A DNA stretch of 64,000 bases from Ferruginibacter yonginensis (GTDB lineage Bacteria; Bacteroidota; Bacteroidia; Chitinophagales; Chitinophagaceae): positions 496,001-560,000 of the forward strand of contig NZ_JBHSCZ010000001.1 of NCBI RefSeq assembly GCF_042651465.1, read 5' to 3'. The position numbers were made by a program, and so were the translations under genes. The notes beneath the pieces were generated by a model. That model saw only the letters and a program-made list of their open reading frames with translations, was not told where the DNA came from and searched no databases. Shown here in pieces: positions 16,264 to 24,278 of this stretch. Each line of letters starts with the position of its first letter. The stretch's first letter is position 1.

Positions 16264-17121
16264 TTAAATAAAAATTGATTGTGCCATTGCGCTGCAAGTT
16301 TGTAACTGCTTTTCATCAATGGAAAGGTTAAAACCCTTTTCTTTAAAATATTGCAACATTACTTCGGTATCCATGTTACCCACTAAATCGTTACCAGCCA
16401 TCGGGCAGCCTCCTATTCCTTTTAAAGCAGCATCAAACCTAGTACAACCTGCTTGTAATGCCGCTTCAATTTTTGCAACCCTATCAATTGGTTTAGCATG
16501 TAAGTGTACGCCAATTTCAATATCCTTAAAAGCAGGAATAATATTTTGCATTAAAGAATTTACTTCCGTTGCTGTAGCTAGCCCAACCGTATCAGCAATT
16601 GAAATGATAGATACACCTAAATCAGCAATTTGTTGTGTACGTTGCATTACAATATCTGTATTATATGGATCACCGTATGGGTTACCAAAGCCCATTGAAA
16701 TATAAACTACTAATTGTTTTCCATGTTGTGCACATAGTTTTTGTATGGTAGCCACATTGTCTAAAGATGTTTCAATGGTAGTATTGGTGTTACGTTGTTG
16801 AAATGTTGGTGAAATAGAAAATGGAAAACCAACATAACTAATTTGCTCAAACGCCATTGCATCCTCCGCTCCACGTACGTTGGCGATAATGGCTAATAAT
16901 TTTGTAGTGGTATTGCTCAAATCTAGTTTATTCAATACCAGTTTAGTATCAGCCATTTGTGGTATGGCTTTAGGCGAAACAAAACTACCAAAATCGAGTG
17001 TATGAAAACCAACCTTCAGCAATTCGTTCAGGTAAGCAATTTTTTGTTCGGTTGCTATAAAATGAGGCCAACCTTGCATGGCATCTCTTGGGCACTCAAC
17101 TAACTGTACTTTTTTTTGCAT
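16264..17121 (-). CDS. Hydroxymethylglutaryl-CoA lyase
   Basis: TIM-barrel lyase of the HMGL-like family that splits 3-hydroxy-3-methylglutaryl-CoA into acetyl-CoA and acetoacetate, the last step of leucine breakdown. The 285 residues fit. The catalytic Arg-Asp appears in CPRDAMQG (about 9-16), the metal-binding His pair in GVHLHAKP (about 205-212), and the catalytic Cys loop as GIGGCPMAGNDLVGN. The first motif differs from the textbook GPRDGLQ. Related HMGL-like enzymes such as citramalate-type synthases are therefore not fully excluded, but the GGCP loop favours the lyase. It lies 2 nt downstream of rlmB. Confidence 0.85.
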   Translation of the reverse strand: MQKKVQLVECPRDAMQGWPHFIATEQKIAYLNELLKVGFHTLDFGSFVSPKAIPQMADTKLVLNKLDLSNTTTKLLAIIANVRGAEDAMAFEQISYVGFPFSISPTFQQRNTNTTIETSLDNVATIQKLCAQHGKQLVVYISMGFGNPYGDPYNTDIVMQRTQQIADLGVSIISIADTVGLATATEVNSLMQNIIPAFKDIEIGVHLHAKPIDRVAKIEAALQAGCTRFDAALKGIGGCPMAGNDLVGNMDTEVMLQYFKEKGFNLSIDEKQLQTCSAMAQSIFI

Positions 17122-17123
17122 GG

Positions 17124-17888
17124 TTATTTTCTTTGCTTTGCAGCTTCGTATAAAATAATACCAGTAGCTACACTAACATTGAGTGAATCGAAATCTGCCA
17201 ACATGGGTATGCTGAATTTTTCGTCGCTAATTTTCATCAATGCTGGGTATATACCTTTTTCTTCTCCACCCATTATAATAGCTGTTGGTTCAGCAAAATT
17301 ACAATCATAGGTGCTTTTTTCAGCATTCATTACACTAGCAAATACTTTTATACCATTGAGGTGTAAATCATCAACAGCTTTCATTAAACTATTTACCCTG
17401 CAAATGGCTATTTGTTCCAATGCACCGGCTGATGTTAAAATAGCATCTTCATTTAAGGCACCTACACCTTTATCGGGTATTATAATAGCATGTACGCCAA
17501 AGCAATAAGCACTTCGTGCAATGGCACCAATGTTTCGAATATCAGTAACACCATCTAAAATAAGCAACAATGGAGCTTCGCCTTTTTCAACTACAAATGA
17601 AATAACATCTTGTAAATCTTGATACTGTATTTTTGAAATTTGTGCAATGCAGCCCTCATGGTTGCTAACGTTAAAGTTATTGAGTTTTTCAACTGGCACT
17701 TTATTAATGGGTACCATGTGCTTTTCGGCCAATGCCTTTATTTCGTCAATAGTATCGCCATGTACTGCTGTTTGCATGTAAATACGATCAAGTTGTTTAC
17801 CCTCTTTAAAAGCTTGAATAATAGCGCTTCTGCCAATTATTAACGTATTTTTTTTGGGGCGTTTGTGTTGGTGTCTAAAATTTTTCAC
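17124..17888 (-). CDS. rlmB: 23S rRNA (guanosine-2'-O)-methyltransferase RlmB
   Basis: SPOUT-family 2'-O-methyltransferase acting on 23S rRNA G2251. The 254-residue protein has an N-terminal substrate-binding domain (about 14-90; IIGRSAIIQAF) and a SPOUT domain (about 100-254). The three conserved motifs of the SPOUT domain are visible: DGVTDIRNIGAIARSA, IIMGGEEKGI, and DSLNVSVATGIILYEA. The start is GTG at 17888. A perfect TAnnTTTG box lies 4 nt before it, which supports this start and suggests a leaderless message. It heads an operon with HMG-CoA lyase and GSCFA. Confidence 0.93.
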   Translation of the reverse strand: MKNFRHQHKRPKKNTLIIGRSAIIQAFKEGKQLDRIYMQTAVHGDTIDEIKALAEKHMVPINKVPVEKLNNFNVSNHEGCIAQISKIQYQDLQDVISFVVEKGEAPLLLILDGVTDIRNIGAIARSAYCFGVHAIIIPDKGVGALNEDAILTSAGALEQIAICRVNSLMKAVDDLHLNGIKVFASVMNAEKSTYDCNFAEPTAIIMGGEEKGIYPALMKISDEKFSIPMLADFDSLNVSVATGIILYEAAKQRK

Positions 17889-17892
17889 AGTT

Positions 17893-17900
17893 CAAAATTA
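17893..17900 (-). promoter_or_regulatory. Promoter -7 box of rlmB
   Basis: Read on the minus strand, TAATTTTG matches TAnnTTTG exactly and ends 4 nt before the GTG start. A TTTG lies only 14 nt further upstream, closer than the usual spacing of about 19. Confidence 0.5.
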
Positions 17901-17914
17901 AGCTAATTATATGG

Positions 17915-17961
17915 CAAAAAATAACCGGTAAGTATTGAAGCTTTTGTTCGTTACTTACCGG
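17915..17961 (-). terminator. Terminator of metK
   Basis: CCGGTAAGTA (17925-17934) and TACTTACCGG (17952-17961) form a 10-bp stem with a 17-nt loop. The A6 at 17915-17920 becomes a T-run on the minus strand, directly behind metK. Confidence 0.8.
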
Positions 17962-17983
17962 CTAGTAATATGGTTGTGAAAGT

Positions 17984-19243
17984 TTATTTTAATTTAAACA
18001 CTTTTTTCACTTCTTTAATAGCATCTAATTTTTCCCAAGTAAATAATTCCACTTTCTTTTTGATGCTTTTACCATCAGGCGAATGAAATACTTTTTCTAC
18101 CGTTTCAGGCGTACGACCCATGTGGCCGTATGCGGCTGTTTCGCTATAAATTGGGTTACGTAATTTTAATCGTTGCTCAATAAAATAAGGGCGCATATCA
18201 AAGCATGACATTTTCATTAACTTTTCAGCAATTTGTCCGTCTGTCATTTTCACTTTTGCAGTACCATAAGTTACAACGTTAATACTAGTTGGTTGTGCAA
18301 CGCCAATGGCATAACTTACTTGTACTAACACCTCATCACACAAACCTGCTGCAACTAAATTTTTAGCAATATGCCTCGTTGCGTAAGCAGCACTTCTATC
18401 TACCTTGCTAGGATCTTTACCGCTGAAAGCACCACCACCATGTGCGCCTTTACCACCATAGGTATCAACAATAATTTTTCTACCTGTTAAACCAGTATCA
18501 CCATGAGGTCCACCAATTACGAATTTACCGGTTGGGTTAATATGATACTTAATTTTATTGTTAAACAAGTGAGCGTATTTTGTATACTTAGCTTTTACCC
18601 TTGGTATTACAATGTTGATGATATCTTTTTTAATTTTTGCCAACATCACATCATCTTTACCAAAGTCATCGTGTTGGGTAGATACTACGATTGCGTCAAT
18701 GCGTACAGGTTTGTTATTATCATCGTACTCTAAAGTAACTTGACTTTTAGCATCTGGACGTAAATATTTAATTGCTTTGTTCTCTCTACGAACCAACGCT
18801 AATTCTTTCAAAATATCATGCGATAATGCCAACGCTAATGGCATATAATTTTCAGTTTCGTTGGTAGCGTAACCAAACATCATACCTTGGTCGCCAGCAC
18901 CTTGTTCTTCTTTTTTCTTTTTATCAACACCTTGGTTAATATCTTGTGATTGCTCATGAATGGCTGATAAAATACCACATGAATTGGCTTCAAACATGTA
19001 TTCACTTTTGGTGTATCCAATTTTACGGATTACGCCTCTTGCAATTTCTTGCACGTCTAAATACGCTTTACTTTTAACTTCGCCAGCTAATACTACTTGG
19101 CCAGTAGTAACCAACGTTTCGCATGCTACTTTACTAGTAGGATCAAATGCTAAAAAGTTATCAATAAGTGCGTCACTAATTTGATCTGCTACTTTATCTG
19201 GATGTCCTTCACTAACAGATTCTGATGTAAATAAATAAGCCAT
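17984..19243 (-). CDS. metK: S-adenosylmethionine synthetase
   Basis: Methionine adenosyltransferase, making S-adenosylmethionine from methionine and ATP. It supplies the methyltransferases seen elsewhere in the window. At 419 residues it is slightly longer than the E. coli enzyme. Motifs: SEGHPDKVADQISDA near the N-terminus, GAGDQGMMFGYA in the middle, and GGAFSGKDPSKVDRSAAYA, the P-loop-like signature. The gene has its own promoter (19263-19296) and its own terminator. Confidence 0.97.
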   Translation of the reverse strand: MAYLFTSESVSEGHPDKVADQISDALIDNFLAFDPTSKVACETLVTTGQVVLAGEVKSKAYLDVQEIARGVIRKIGYTKSEYMFEANSCGILSAIHEQSQDINQGVDKKKKEEQGAGDQGMMFGYATNETENYMPLALALSHDILKELALVRRENKAIKYLRPDAKSQVTLEYDDNNKPVRIDAIVVSTQHDDFGKDDVMLAKIKKDIINIVIPRVKAKYTKYAHLFNNKIKYHINPTGKFVIGGPHGDTGLTGRKIIVDTYGGKGAHGGGAFSGKDPSKVDRSAAYATRHIAKNLVAAGLCDEVLVQVSYAIGVAQPTSINVVTYGTAKVKMTDGQIAEKLMKMSCFDMRPYFIEQRLKLRNPIYSETAAYGHMGRTPETVEKVFHSPDGKSIKKKVELFTWEKLDAIKEVKKVFKLK

Positions 19244-19262
19244 TGTTTATTTTTTAAGATTG

Positions 19263-19296
19263 CAAAGATACGGTTCGAATAATTTAAAAAAACAAA
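19263..19296 (-). promoter_or_regulatory. Promoter of metK
   Basis: The minus strand has TTTG (19293-19296), a 22-nt spacer, then TATCTTTG (19263-19270), an exact TAnnTTTG box, 19 nt before the metK ATG. The -33 element overlaps the T-run of the upstream terminator. Confidence 0.7.
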
Positions 19297-19322
19297 GCCC
19301 TATAATTTTTATAAAGGGCTTT
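19286..19322 (-). terminator. Terminator of the DUF4270 gene
   Basis: AAAGCCC (19294-19300) and GGGCTTT (19316-19322) bound an A/T-rich hairpin. The A-run at 19286-19292 is a T7 tail on the minus strand, just past the DUF4270 stop. Confidence 0.85.
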
Positions 19323-19342
19323 ATTAAAATCGATAAACGTAA

Positions 19343-20899
19343 CTAAGGTATTTTTGAATAGATAATTACTAAACGCATTGGGTGGGTTGGATGTGTACCA
19401 CTACCAACTTTAACCCTTCCCAATGCAATAGGGTTAAAGAAAGGTATAAGATAAGGTACTCCATTGTATTGAGGATAATTATAATTGAAAGGCGCATACA
19501 CCCTTAAATCGTAATTTTTATATCCATATGATGCTATGTGTTGTACATACCTTGTAATATTAAATTCATATCTGTAAAAAGTATTACCCAATACATCTGT
19601 TCTACGCATTGCTATTCCACCAAACCTATTTGTTTCAATATTGGTTACAGGGAAAGGATGGTATAATGCATTGGGAGTTGTAGTTGCATCTGGATTGTAT
19701 GCAATGGTTGAATTAAGATCGAAATAAATTGGCTTATAACGCTGTGGAATTGTAGTTGCAGTGTCTTTCAAATCTAAATATAAGTAAGGGGGCACTGTGT
19801 ATATATCATCAGTTGGTGAAATCCTATCTTGCTCAACAATTAAATAGGCTCTATGTATGATTCTATTAGGATAGTTGGTTAAACCAGGAATTTTGATATT
19901 AGCAACTGTTTGTGAGGGTGCAGTTTGCAAATAAATATCGTTATTAGATGGTGTTAGTACGTTTGTTCCAGTATAGTCACGTACAATATAGTTTGCAGAA
20001 GATGATGCAGCAGTTGAGCCACCTGCTGTTGCATACAATTGAAATGATTGCACGACAGTATCTAATACACCTGCTTTTGTTTTATGAAAATGAAATTCTA
20101 GTCGAGATTTCGCTTCTGCAATATTTACATAATAAAGGGTATTTCCGTTACCTACTGCCTTTATTTCAAAACCATTGAATTTTTTTCTAAAGATGGAGTC
20201 TTTATAATAGCCATTATTTACTCCTCCCGCTGTTGAATCTTGTCCATTAAACATAAAACCAACATAGTTTGCACCTGCTGTTGTATTAAACTTAATACGT
20301 ATTTGATTTTCTACTGAATCTCTACCTCTTGCAAGTATAACTTTTTGACGAACAATTTGTGGGGTGATAGTTGCTGTTCCTAATAATGTTGGATCAACAG
20401 TTGGGCGATAATTTAACTTACGAAGCGTATCCGTTTTTTCTCTAAAATTATCATCTACAATAGCTCTTACTTCAAAAGTTTGTTGAATAGCTGCTATTGA
20501 TGAATCTCCCCATGTACCCTTGTATGATAAACAGATAAATGCTGAGTCAAAACCAGCTCTCGGACTTAATGATGTATAAACAGTATCACCTGCATTGCCA
20601 AAGTAGAATGGATAAAATGTAGGTTTAAATTGTACATAAACCGCTGCCGTAGTTGTACCAAATAATGGGTCAGCAGAAACATTGCCAACTACATGATTTT
20701 CTGCTTTGTTCAAAATTGTACTATCCAGAAAATTACCCTCAGTAGCATTTACCAATAAGGTATCAGCAAAAGTATTTATGTTATCAACAGTTACCAAATC
20801 AGTTCCTAATGAAGTGGTATCAATTTTTGTACAGCTAATTCCGAAGGCGATTAATATAAAAGTAGCCATTACAGATACTGGAAGTATACGTTTTTGCAA
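19343..20899 (-). CDS. DUF4270 family lipoprotein
   Basis: A Bacteroidota-specific lipoprotein of 518 residues. The N-terminus MQKRILPVSV leads to a hydrophobic core and a lipobox-like FGISC with Cys at about 23. Family traits visible are DTTSLGTDLV just after the Cys, NTFADTLLVNATEG, and the late beta-rich region with FNITRYVQHIASYG. The function is unknown; it is presumably exposed on the outer membrane. The start codon is TTG (20897-20899). The ATG ten codons later would lose the basic signal-peptide end. It follows the glycogen-synthase-like gene at 31 nt on the same strand, an arrangement recalled from other Bacteroidota. Confidence 0.85.
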   Translation of the reverse strand: MQKRILPVSVMATFILIAFGISCTKIDTTSLGTDLVTVDNINTFADTLLVNATEGNFLDSTILNKAENHVVGNVSADPLFGTTTAAVYVQFKPTFYPFYFGNAGDTVYTSLSPRAGFDSAFICLSYKGTWGDSSIAAIQQTFEVRAIVDDNFREKTDTLRKLNYRPTVDPTLLGTATITPQIVRQKVILARGRDSVENQIRIKFNTTAGANYVGFMFNGQDSTAGGVNNGYYKDSIFRKKFNGFEIKAVGNGNTLYYVNIAEAKSRLEFHFHKTKAGVLDTVVQSFQLYATAGGSTAASSSANYIVRDYTGTNVLTPSNNDIYLQTAPSQTVANIKIPGLTNYPNRIIHRAYLIVEQDRISPTDDIYTVPPYLYLDLKDTATTIPQRYKPIYFDLNSTIAYNPDATTTPNALYHPFPVTNIETNRFGGIAMRRTDVLGNTFYRYEFNITRYVQHIASYGYKNYDLRVYAPFNYNYPQYNGVPYLIPFFNPIALGRVKVGSGTHPTHPMRLVIIYSKIP

Positions 20900-20930
20900 A
20901 GCAAATATTTTTAAAATAGGTAGTTATTAA

Positions 20931-21743
20931 TTATTTGGCAATATCGGTATATAATTGTAAATAGTCTGTTAAATCACTTTCTTCATCATATTTCAATATT
21001 TTTTTACCTCTTACTTTTGCAAATTCTTCGGCCAATTTTTTATCGGGCTTAGCAGTGCCAAAAGTTACTGCATCTGCAAAAGTTGCACCGCCTCTAAACA
21101 TTGCAACATTGTTGATATCTTTGAAAGCTTCTAACTCTTTTTTAGTAACGTTATCATTTATGGTTGCTAACTTTAAAAAATCAGCACCTAATTTTTCTTT
21201 AAAAGTTACATCACCAATGGTGTATATTACTTTACTGTGACTAAAAACAGGTTCTTTTTTATAGGCCGATTTAATGAACATAGGTATTAAGCCAGTCATC
21301 CAACCACTACAATGAATAATATCAGGCGGCCATCCAAACTTCTTTACTGTTTCTAAAGCACCTTTACAAAATAACACTGTTCTTAATCCATTATCTTCAA
21401 AAAACTTTCCTTCTTCATCATTAAAAATCCATTTACGTTTAAAATAATCATCATTATCTAAAAAGTAAACTTGTAAACGTGCATTGGGTAATGAAGCCAC
21501 TTTAATGGTTAAAGGATAATCATCATCATCAATGGAGACATTAATGCCAGATAAACGAACGACTTCATGTAATCTATGTCTACGTTCATTGATCGTACCA
21601 AAACGAGGCATAATACAACGAACTTCTAAATCATTATCGTTAGAAAGTACAGCCAATTTGTTTACTGTTTCCGCAAACGATGTAAGCTCAATATAGGGCG
21701 ACATTTCGTTAGCAATAAATAAAATCCTTTTTTTTGTAGACAT
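20931..21743 (-). CDS. Half-length glycogen/starch-synthase-like protein
   Basis: A 270-residue protein resembling only the N-terminal Rossmann half of GT5 glycogen synthases, which are usually near 475 residues. The N-terminus reads FIANEMSPYIELTSFAETVNKLA where GT5 enzymes have the KTGGL ADP-glucose motif, so that motif is absent. The C-terminal nucleotide-binding half is also missing. The body keeps IIHCSGWMTGLIP, as in GT5 proteins. It ends cleanly, with no sign of a frameshift. It is commonly annotated as glycogen synthase in Bacteroidota but is probably not a working synthase by itself. It is divergent from panC and upstream of the DUF4270 gene. Confidence 0.8.
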   Translation of the reverse strand: MSTKKRILFIANEMSPYIELTSFAETVNKLAVLSNDNDLEVRCIMPRFGTINERRHRLHEVVRLSGINVSIDDDDYPLTIKVASLPNARLQVYFLDNDDYFKRKWIFNDEEGKFFEDNGLRTVLFCKGALETVKKFGWPPDIIHCSGWMTGLIPMFIKSAYKKEPVFSHSKVIYTIGDVTFKEKLGADFLKLATINDNVTKKELEAFKDINNVAMFRGGATFADAVTFGTAKPDKKLAEEFAKVRGKKILKYDEESDLTDYLQLYTDIAK

Positions 21744-21852
21744 TGATGTACTATATTAGGTGCAATAATTAACTTTTGAAACGGTTGCAAAAGTAGCAAT
21801 TTTTTTTTATATATAGCATTTACAAGCCTTTTGAAGGTTTAAACAACTAATT

Positions 21853-22704
21853 ATGATTATTGTAAAGTATAAAACAGCCTTACAGCAATATTTAAAAAAA
21901 TTACCTTCCTCATTCAATAAAGTGGGTTTTGTACCTACTATGGGCGCCTTGCACGAAGGGCATATTTCACTGATACATTTAGCAAAAAAGGAACATGATG
22001 TGGTAGTTTGTAGCATTTTTGTTAACCCTACACAATTTAATAATAGCAACGATTTAGCCAAATACCCTGTAACCATTGAGGCCGATATTGAAAAATTAAC
22101 CCAAGCCGGTTGCGATTTTTTGTTTTTACCTGCTGTTGATGAAATGTACCCTCCCAACGAAACCAATAAGCACTACGAATTAGGTTATATTGAAACCATT
22201 TTAGAAGGTTTTTACAGACCAGGCCATTTTCAAGGTGTATGTATAATTGTTGATAAGTTATTGGCATTGGTGCAACCGCATACCTTGTTTTTAGGCCGAA
22301 AAGACTATCAACAGTGTATGGTGATACAAAAAATGATGACTACTGCTCACCCCAATATTCACTTAACCATTGGTGATACCATTAGAGAAAAAGATGGTTT
22401 GGCAATGAGCAGTCGCAACATGCGCCTCAATGCAACAGAAAGGCTACAAGCTTTAAAAATAATAGAAGCGCTACAATACATTCAACAACAAATAAAGCCG
22501 GGTAATGTAACGTTATTAAAAAAACAAGCTACTTTATTTTTAGAAAACAATGGTTATAAAGTAGATTACATTGAAATTGCAGCAGCATCAACTTTACAAC
22601 CTGTACTAGAGTGGGATGCTAAAGTGCCGCTTGTGGCTTTGGTGGCTGCTTATTTAAATGAAGTGCGTTTAATTGATAATATCATTTTAAAAAGTGTGGG
22701 GTAA
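21853..22704 (+). CDS. panC: Pantothenate synthetase
   Basis: Joins pantoate and beta-alanine with ATP to make pantothenate, the precursor of coenzyme A. The 283 residues match the family. The nucleotidyltransferase HxGH motif is seen as HEGH in GFVPTMGALHEGHISLI. FVNPTQFN, GRKDYQQ and the KMSKS-like stretch LAMSSRNMRL follow. The pantoate-forming partner gene panB lies 8 kb downstream on the same strand. panC starts a probable unit with the flippase-like gene (gap 9 nt). Confidence 0.97.
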   Translation: MIIVKYKTALQQYLKKLPSSFNKVGFVPTMGALHEGHISLIHLAKKEHDVVVCSIFVNPTQFNNSNDLAKYPVTIEADIEKLTQAGCDFLFLPAVDEMYPPNETNKHYELGYIETILEGFYRPGHFQGVCIIVDKLLALVQPHTLFLGRKDYQQCMVIQKMMTTAHPNIHLTIGDTIREKDGLAMSSRNMRLNATERLQALKIIEALQYIQQQIKPGNVTLLKKQATLFLENNGYKVDYIEIAAASTLQPVLEWDAKVPLVALVAAYLNEVRLIDNIILKSVG

Positions 22705-22713
22705 AGCAATCAT

Positions 22714-23745
22714 ATGAAAGCAAAAATATTATCATACTTACAAGTCATTATTTTTTTAGGTGGGGGCTTAGCATTGGTTTGGTGGCAATTACATGGCATG
22801 ACGGACGAGCAAACCCATCAATTTAAAAATGCATTTGCTGATGCAAATTATCTATTGGTTATACCAGTAGTGATCATGAATCTACTGAGTCATTTAAGTC
22901 GCTCCATGCGCTGGAAACTTTTAATGGAACCATTGGGCTATACCCCATCAACCAAAAATGTATTTACGGCTACTATGGTAGGCTACCTTGCCAATGCAGC
23001 TGTACCAAGGTTAGGAGAAATCATTAAATGTACACTTTTGGCAAAGTATGAAAAACTGCATGCCGATAATTTAATTGGCACCATTTTAATAGAACGCACT
23101 TTTGATTTACTCACTTATATCATCTTTATAGCCTTTACTGTTTTAATACAGTTAGATGTTGTGGGTGGTTACGTAATGCACCAACTATCAAGCATAGGCG
23201 CCGGTAGCAGCACCCCTATTTGGGTAAAATTATTGATAGTAGCCTCAGTTATTTTTATTACGGTATTTATTATAAAAAAAATATTTGCAGCATACCCAAG
23301 CAATAAGTTCATTACTAAAGTAAAAACCTTTTTTAGCGGCATTGGCAAAGGCTTTGCAGCCATCAAAAATTTAAAAGATAGAAGGGCTTTTATTTTACAT
23401 ACCATTTTTATATGGACGATGTATTTGCTACAGATATACTTAGGCTTTAAAGCAATGGAAGGCACAGCCCACTTAGGTATTAAAGCTGCATGTGCTGTGT
23501 TATCATTATCAACACTAGCCATGATTATTACACCTGGTGGCATTGGTTCATTTCCATTTTTTGTAATGGAAACCCTCAGTATATATGGTATTTTAAAAGC
23601 ACAAGGCAATGCATTTGGTTGGCTAATTTGGGGGGTGAGTACAGCTATTGTAATTGTGGCAGGGTTGGTATCTATTATAGTTTTACCTTACATCAACAAA
23701 AAAAGTCATGAAATCGATACAACACATACCGGAGAAAATTTATAA
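22714..23745 (+). CDS. Flippase-like membrane protein (UPF0104/LPG synthase TM family)
   Basis: A 343-residue inner-membrane protein with about eight membrane segments, of the family of uncharacterised proteins related to the flippase half of lysylphosphatidylglycerol synthetase (MprF). Typical features are NLLSHLSRSMRWKLLMEPLGY near 58-80, the AAVPRLGEIIKCTLLAKYE block (about 92-110), and TPGGIGSFPFFVMETL in the C-terminal half. It has no cytosolic lysyl-transferase domain. The role is probably lipid transport, but the substrate is unknown. Its last 38 nt overlap the start of rfaE2, implying translational coupling. Confidence 0.88.
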   Translation: MKAKILSYLQVIIFLGGGLALVWWQLHGMTDEQTHQFKNAFADANYLLVIPVVIMNLLSHLSRSMRWKLLMEPLGYTPSTKNVFTATMVGYLANAAVPRLGEIIKCTLLAKYEKLHADNLIGTILIERTFDLLTYIIFIAFTVLIQLDVVGGYVMHQLSSIGAGSSTPIWVKLLIVASVIFITVFIIKKIFAAYPSNKFITKVKTFFSGIGKGFAAIKNLKDRRAFILHTIFIWTMYLLQIYLGFKAMEGTAHLGIKAACAVLSLSTLAMIITPGGIGSFPFFVMETLSIYGILKAQGNAFGWLIWGVSTAIVIVAGLVSIIVLPYINKKSHEIDTTHTGENL

Positions 23746-24196
23746 TAATGCCGAACTTATTAAAAAAATGGCAGGTTGGCAATTGTTGGGTAAAAAAATT
23801 GTACTGACAAATGGTGTTTTTGATATTGTACATGTTGGGCATATAGCATCGTTACAAGAAGCGGCTAGCTTTGGCGATATTTTAATTGTTGCCATAAATA
23901 GCGACGCATCAGTAAAACGATTGAAAGGACCTACAAGACCAGTAAACACCGAGCAAGATAGAGCCACCCTTTTAGCAAATTTGATGATAGTAGATGCTGT
24001 TATTATTTTTGAAGAAGATACACCGCTTGAATTAATTACACAATTACTGCCCAATGTTTTGGTGAAAGGTGGCGATTATACCATTGAACAAATTGCTGGT
24101 GCTAAAGAAGTTATTGCCAATGGTGGTGAAGTTAAAATTGCTGGTATGGTGCCCGGTATTTCCACCACCAACATCATCAATAAAGTACAACTGTAA
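23708..24196 (+). CDS. rfaE2: D-glycero-beta-D-manno-heptose 1-phosphate adenylyltransferase
   Basis: Adenylyltransferase of ADP-heptose synthesis for lipopolysaccharide core, equal to the C-terminal domain of E. coli HldE. The 162 residues carry VLTNGVFDIVHVGHI, with the nucleotidyltransferase HxGH as HVGH, then INSDASVKRLKGPTRPV and the C-terminal VPGISTTNII. As in most Bacteroidota the kinase domain is not fused and must be encoded elsewhere. The ATG at 23708 overlaps the membrane protein by 38 nt. An ATG at 23768 is the alternative but would cut the usual N-terminal helix. Confidence 0.93.
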   Translation: MKSIQHIPEKIYNNAELIKKMAGWQLLGKKIVLTNGVFDIVHVGHIASLQEAASFGDILIVAINSDASVKRLKGPTRPVNTEQDRATLLANLMIVDAVIIFEEDTPLELITQLLPNVLVKGGDYTIEQIAGAKEVIANGGEVKIAGMVPGISTTNIINKVQL

Positions 24197-24278
24197 AATT
24201 TAGTAAATTCTTAATATAGGCATTGTTTGCAAACATTAAAAAACTACTAATTTTATTGCCATCAAAAATTTAACCTGC

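Noticed and set aside
20931..21743. Truncated glgA caused by a frameshift
   Set aside because: No continuation of the C-terminal GT5 half is seen downstream in any frame; the DUF4270 gene starts 31 nt later.
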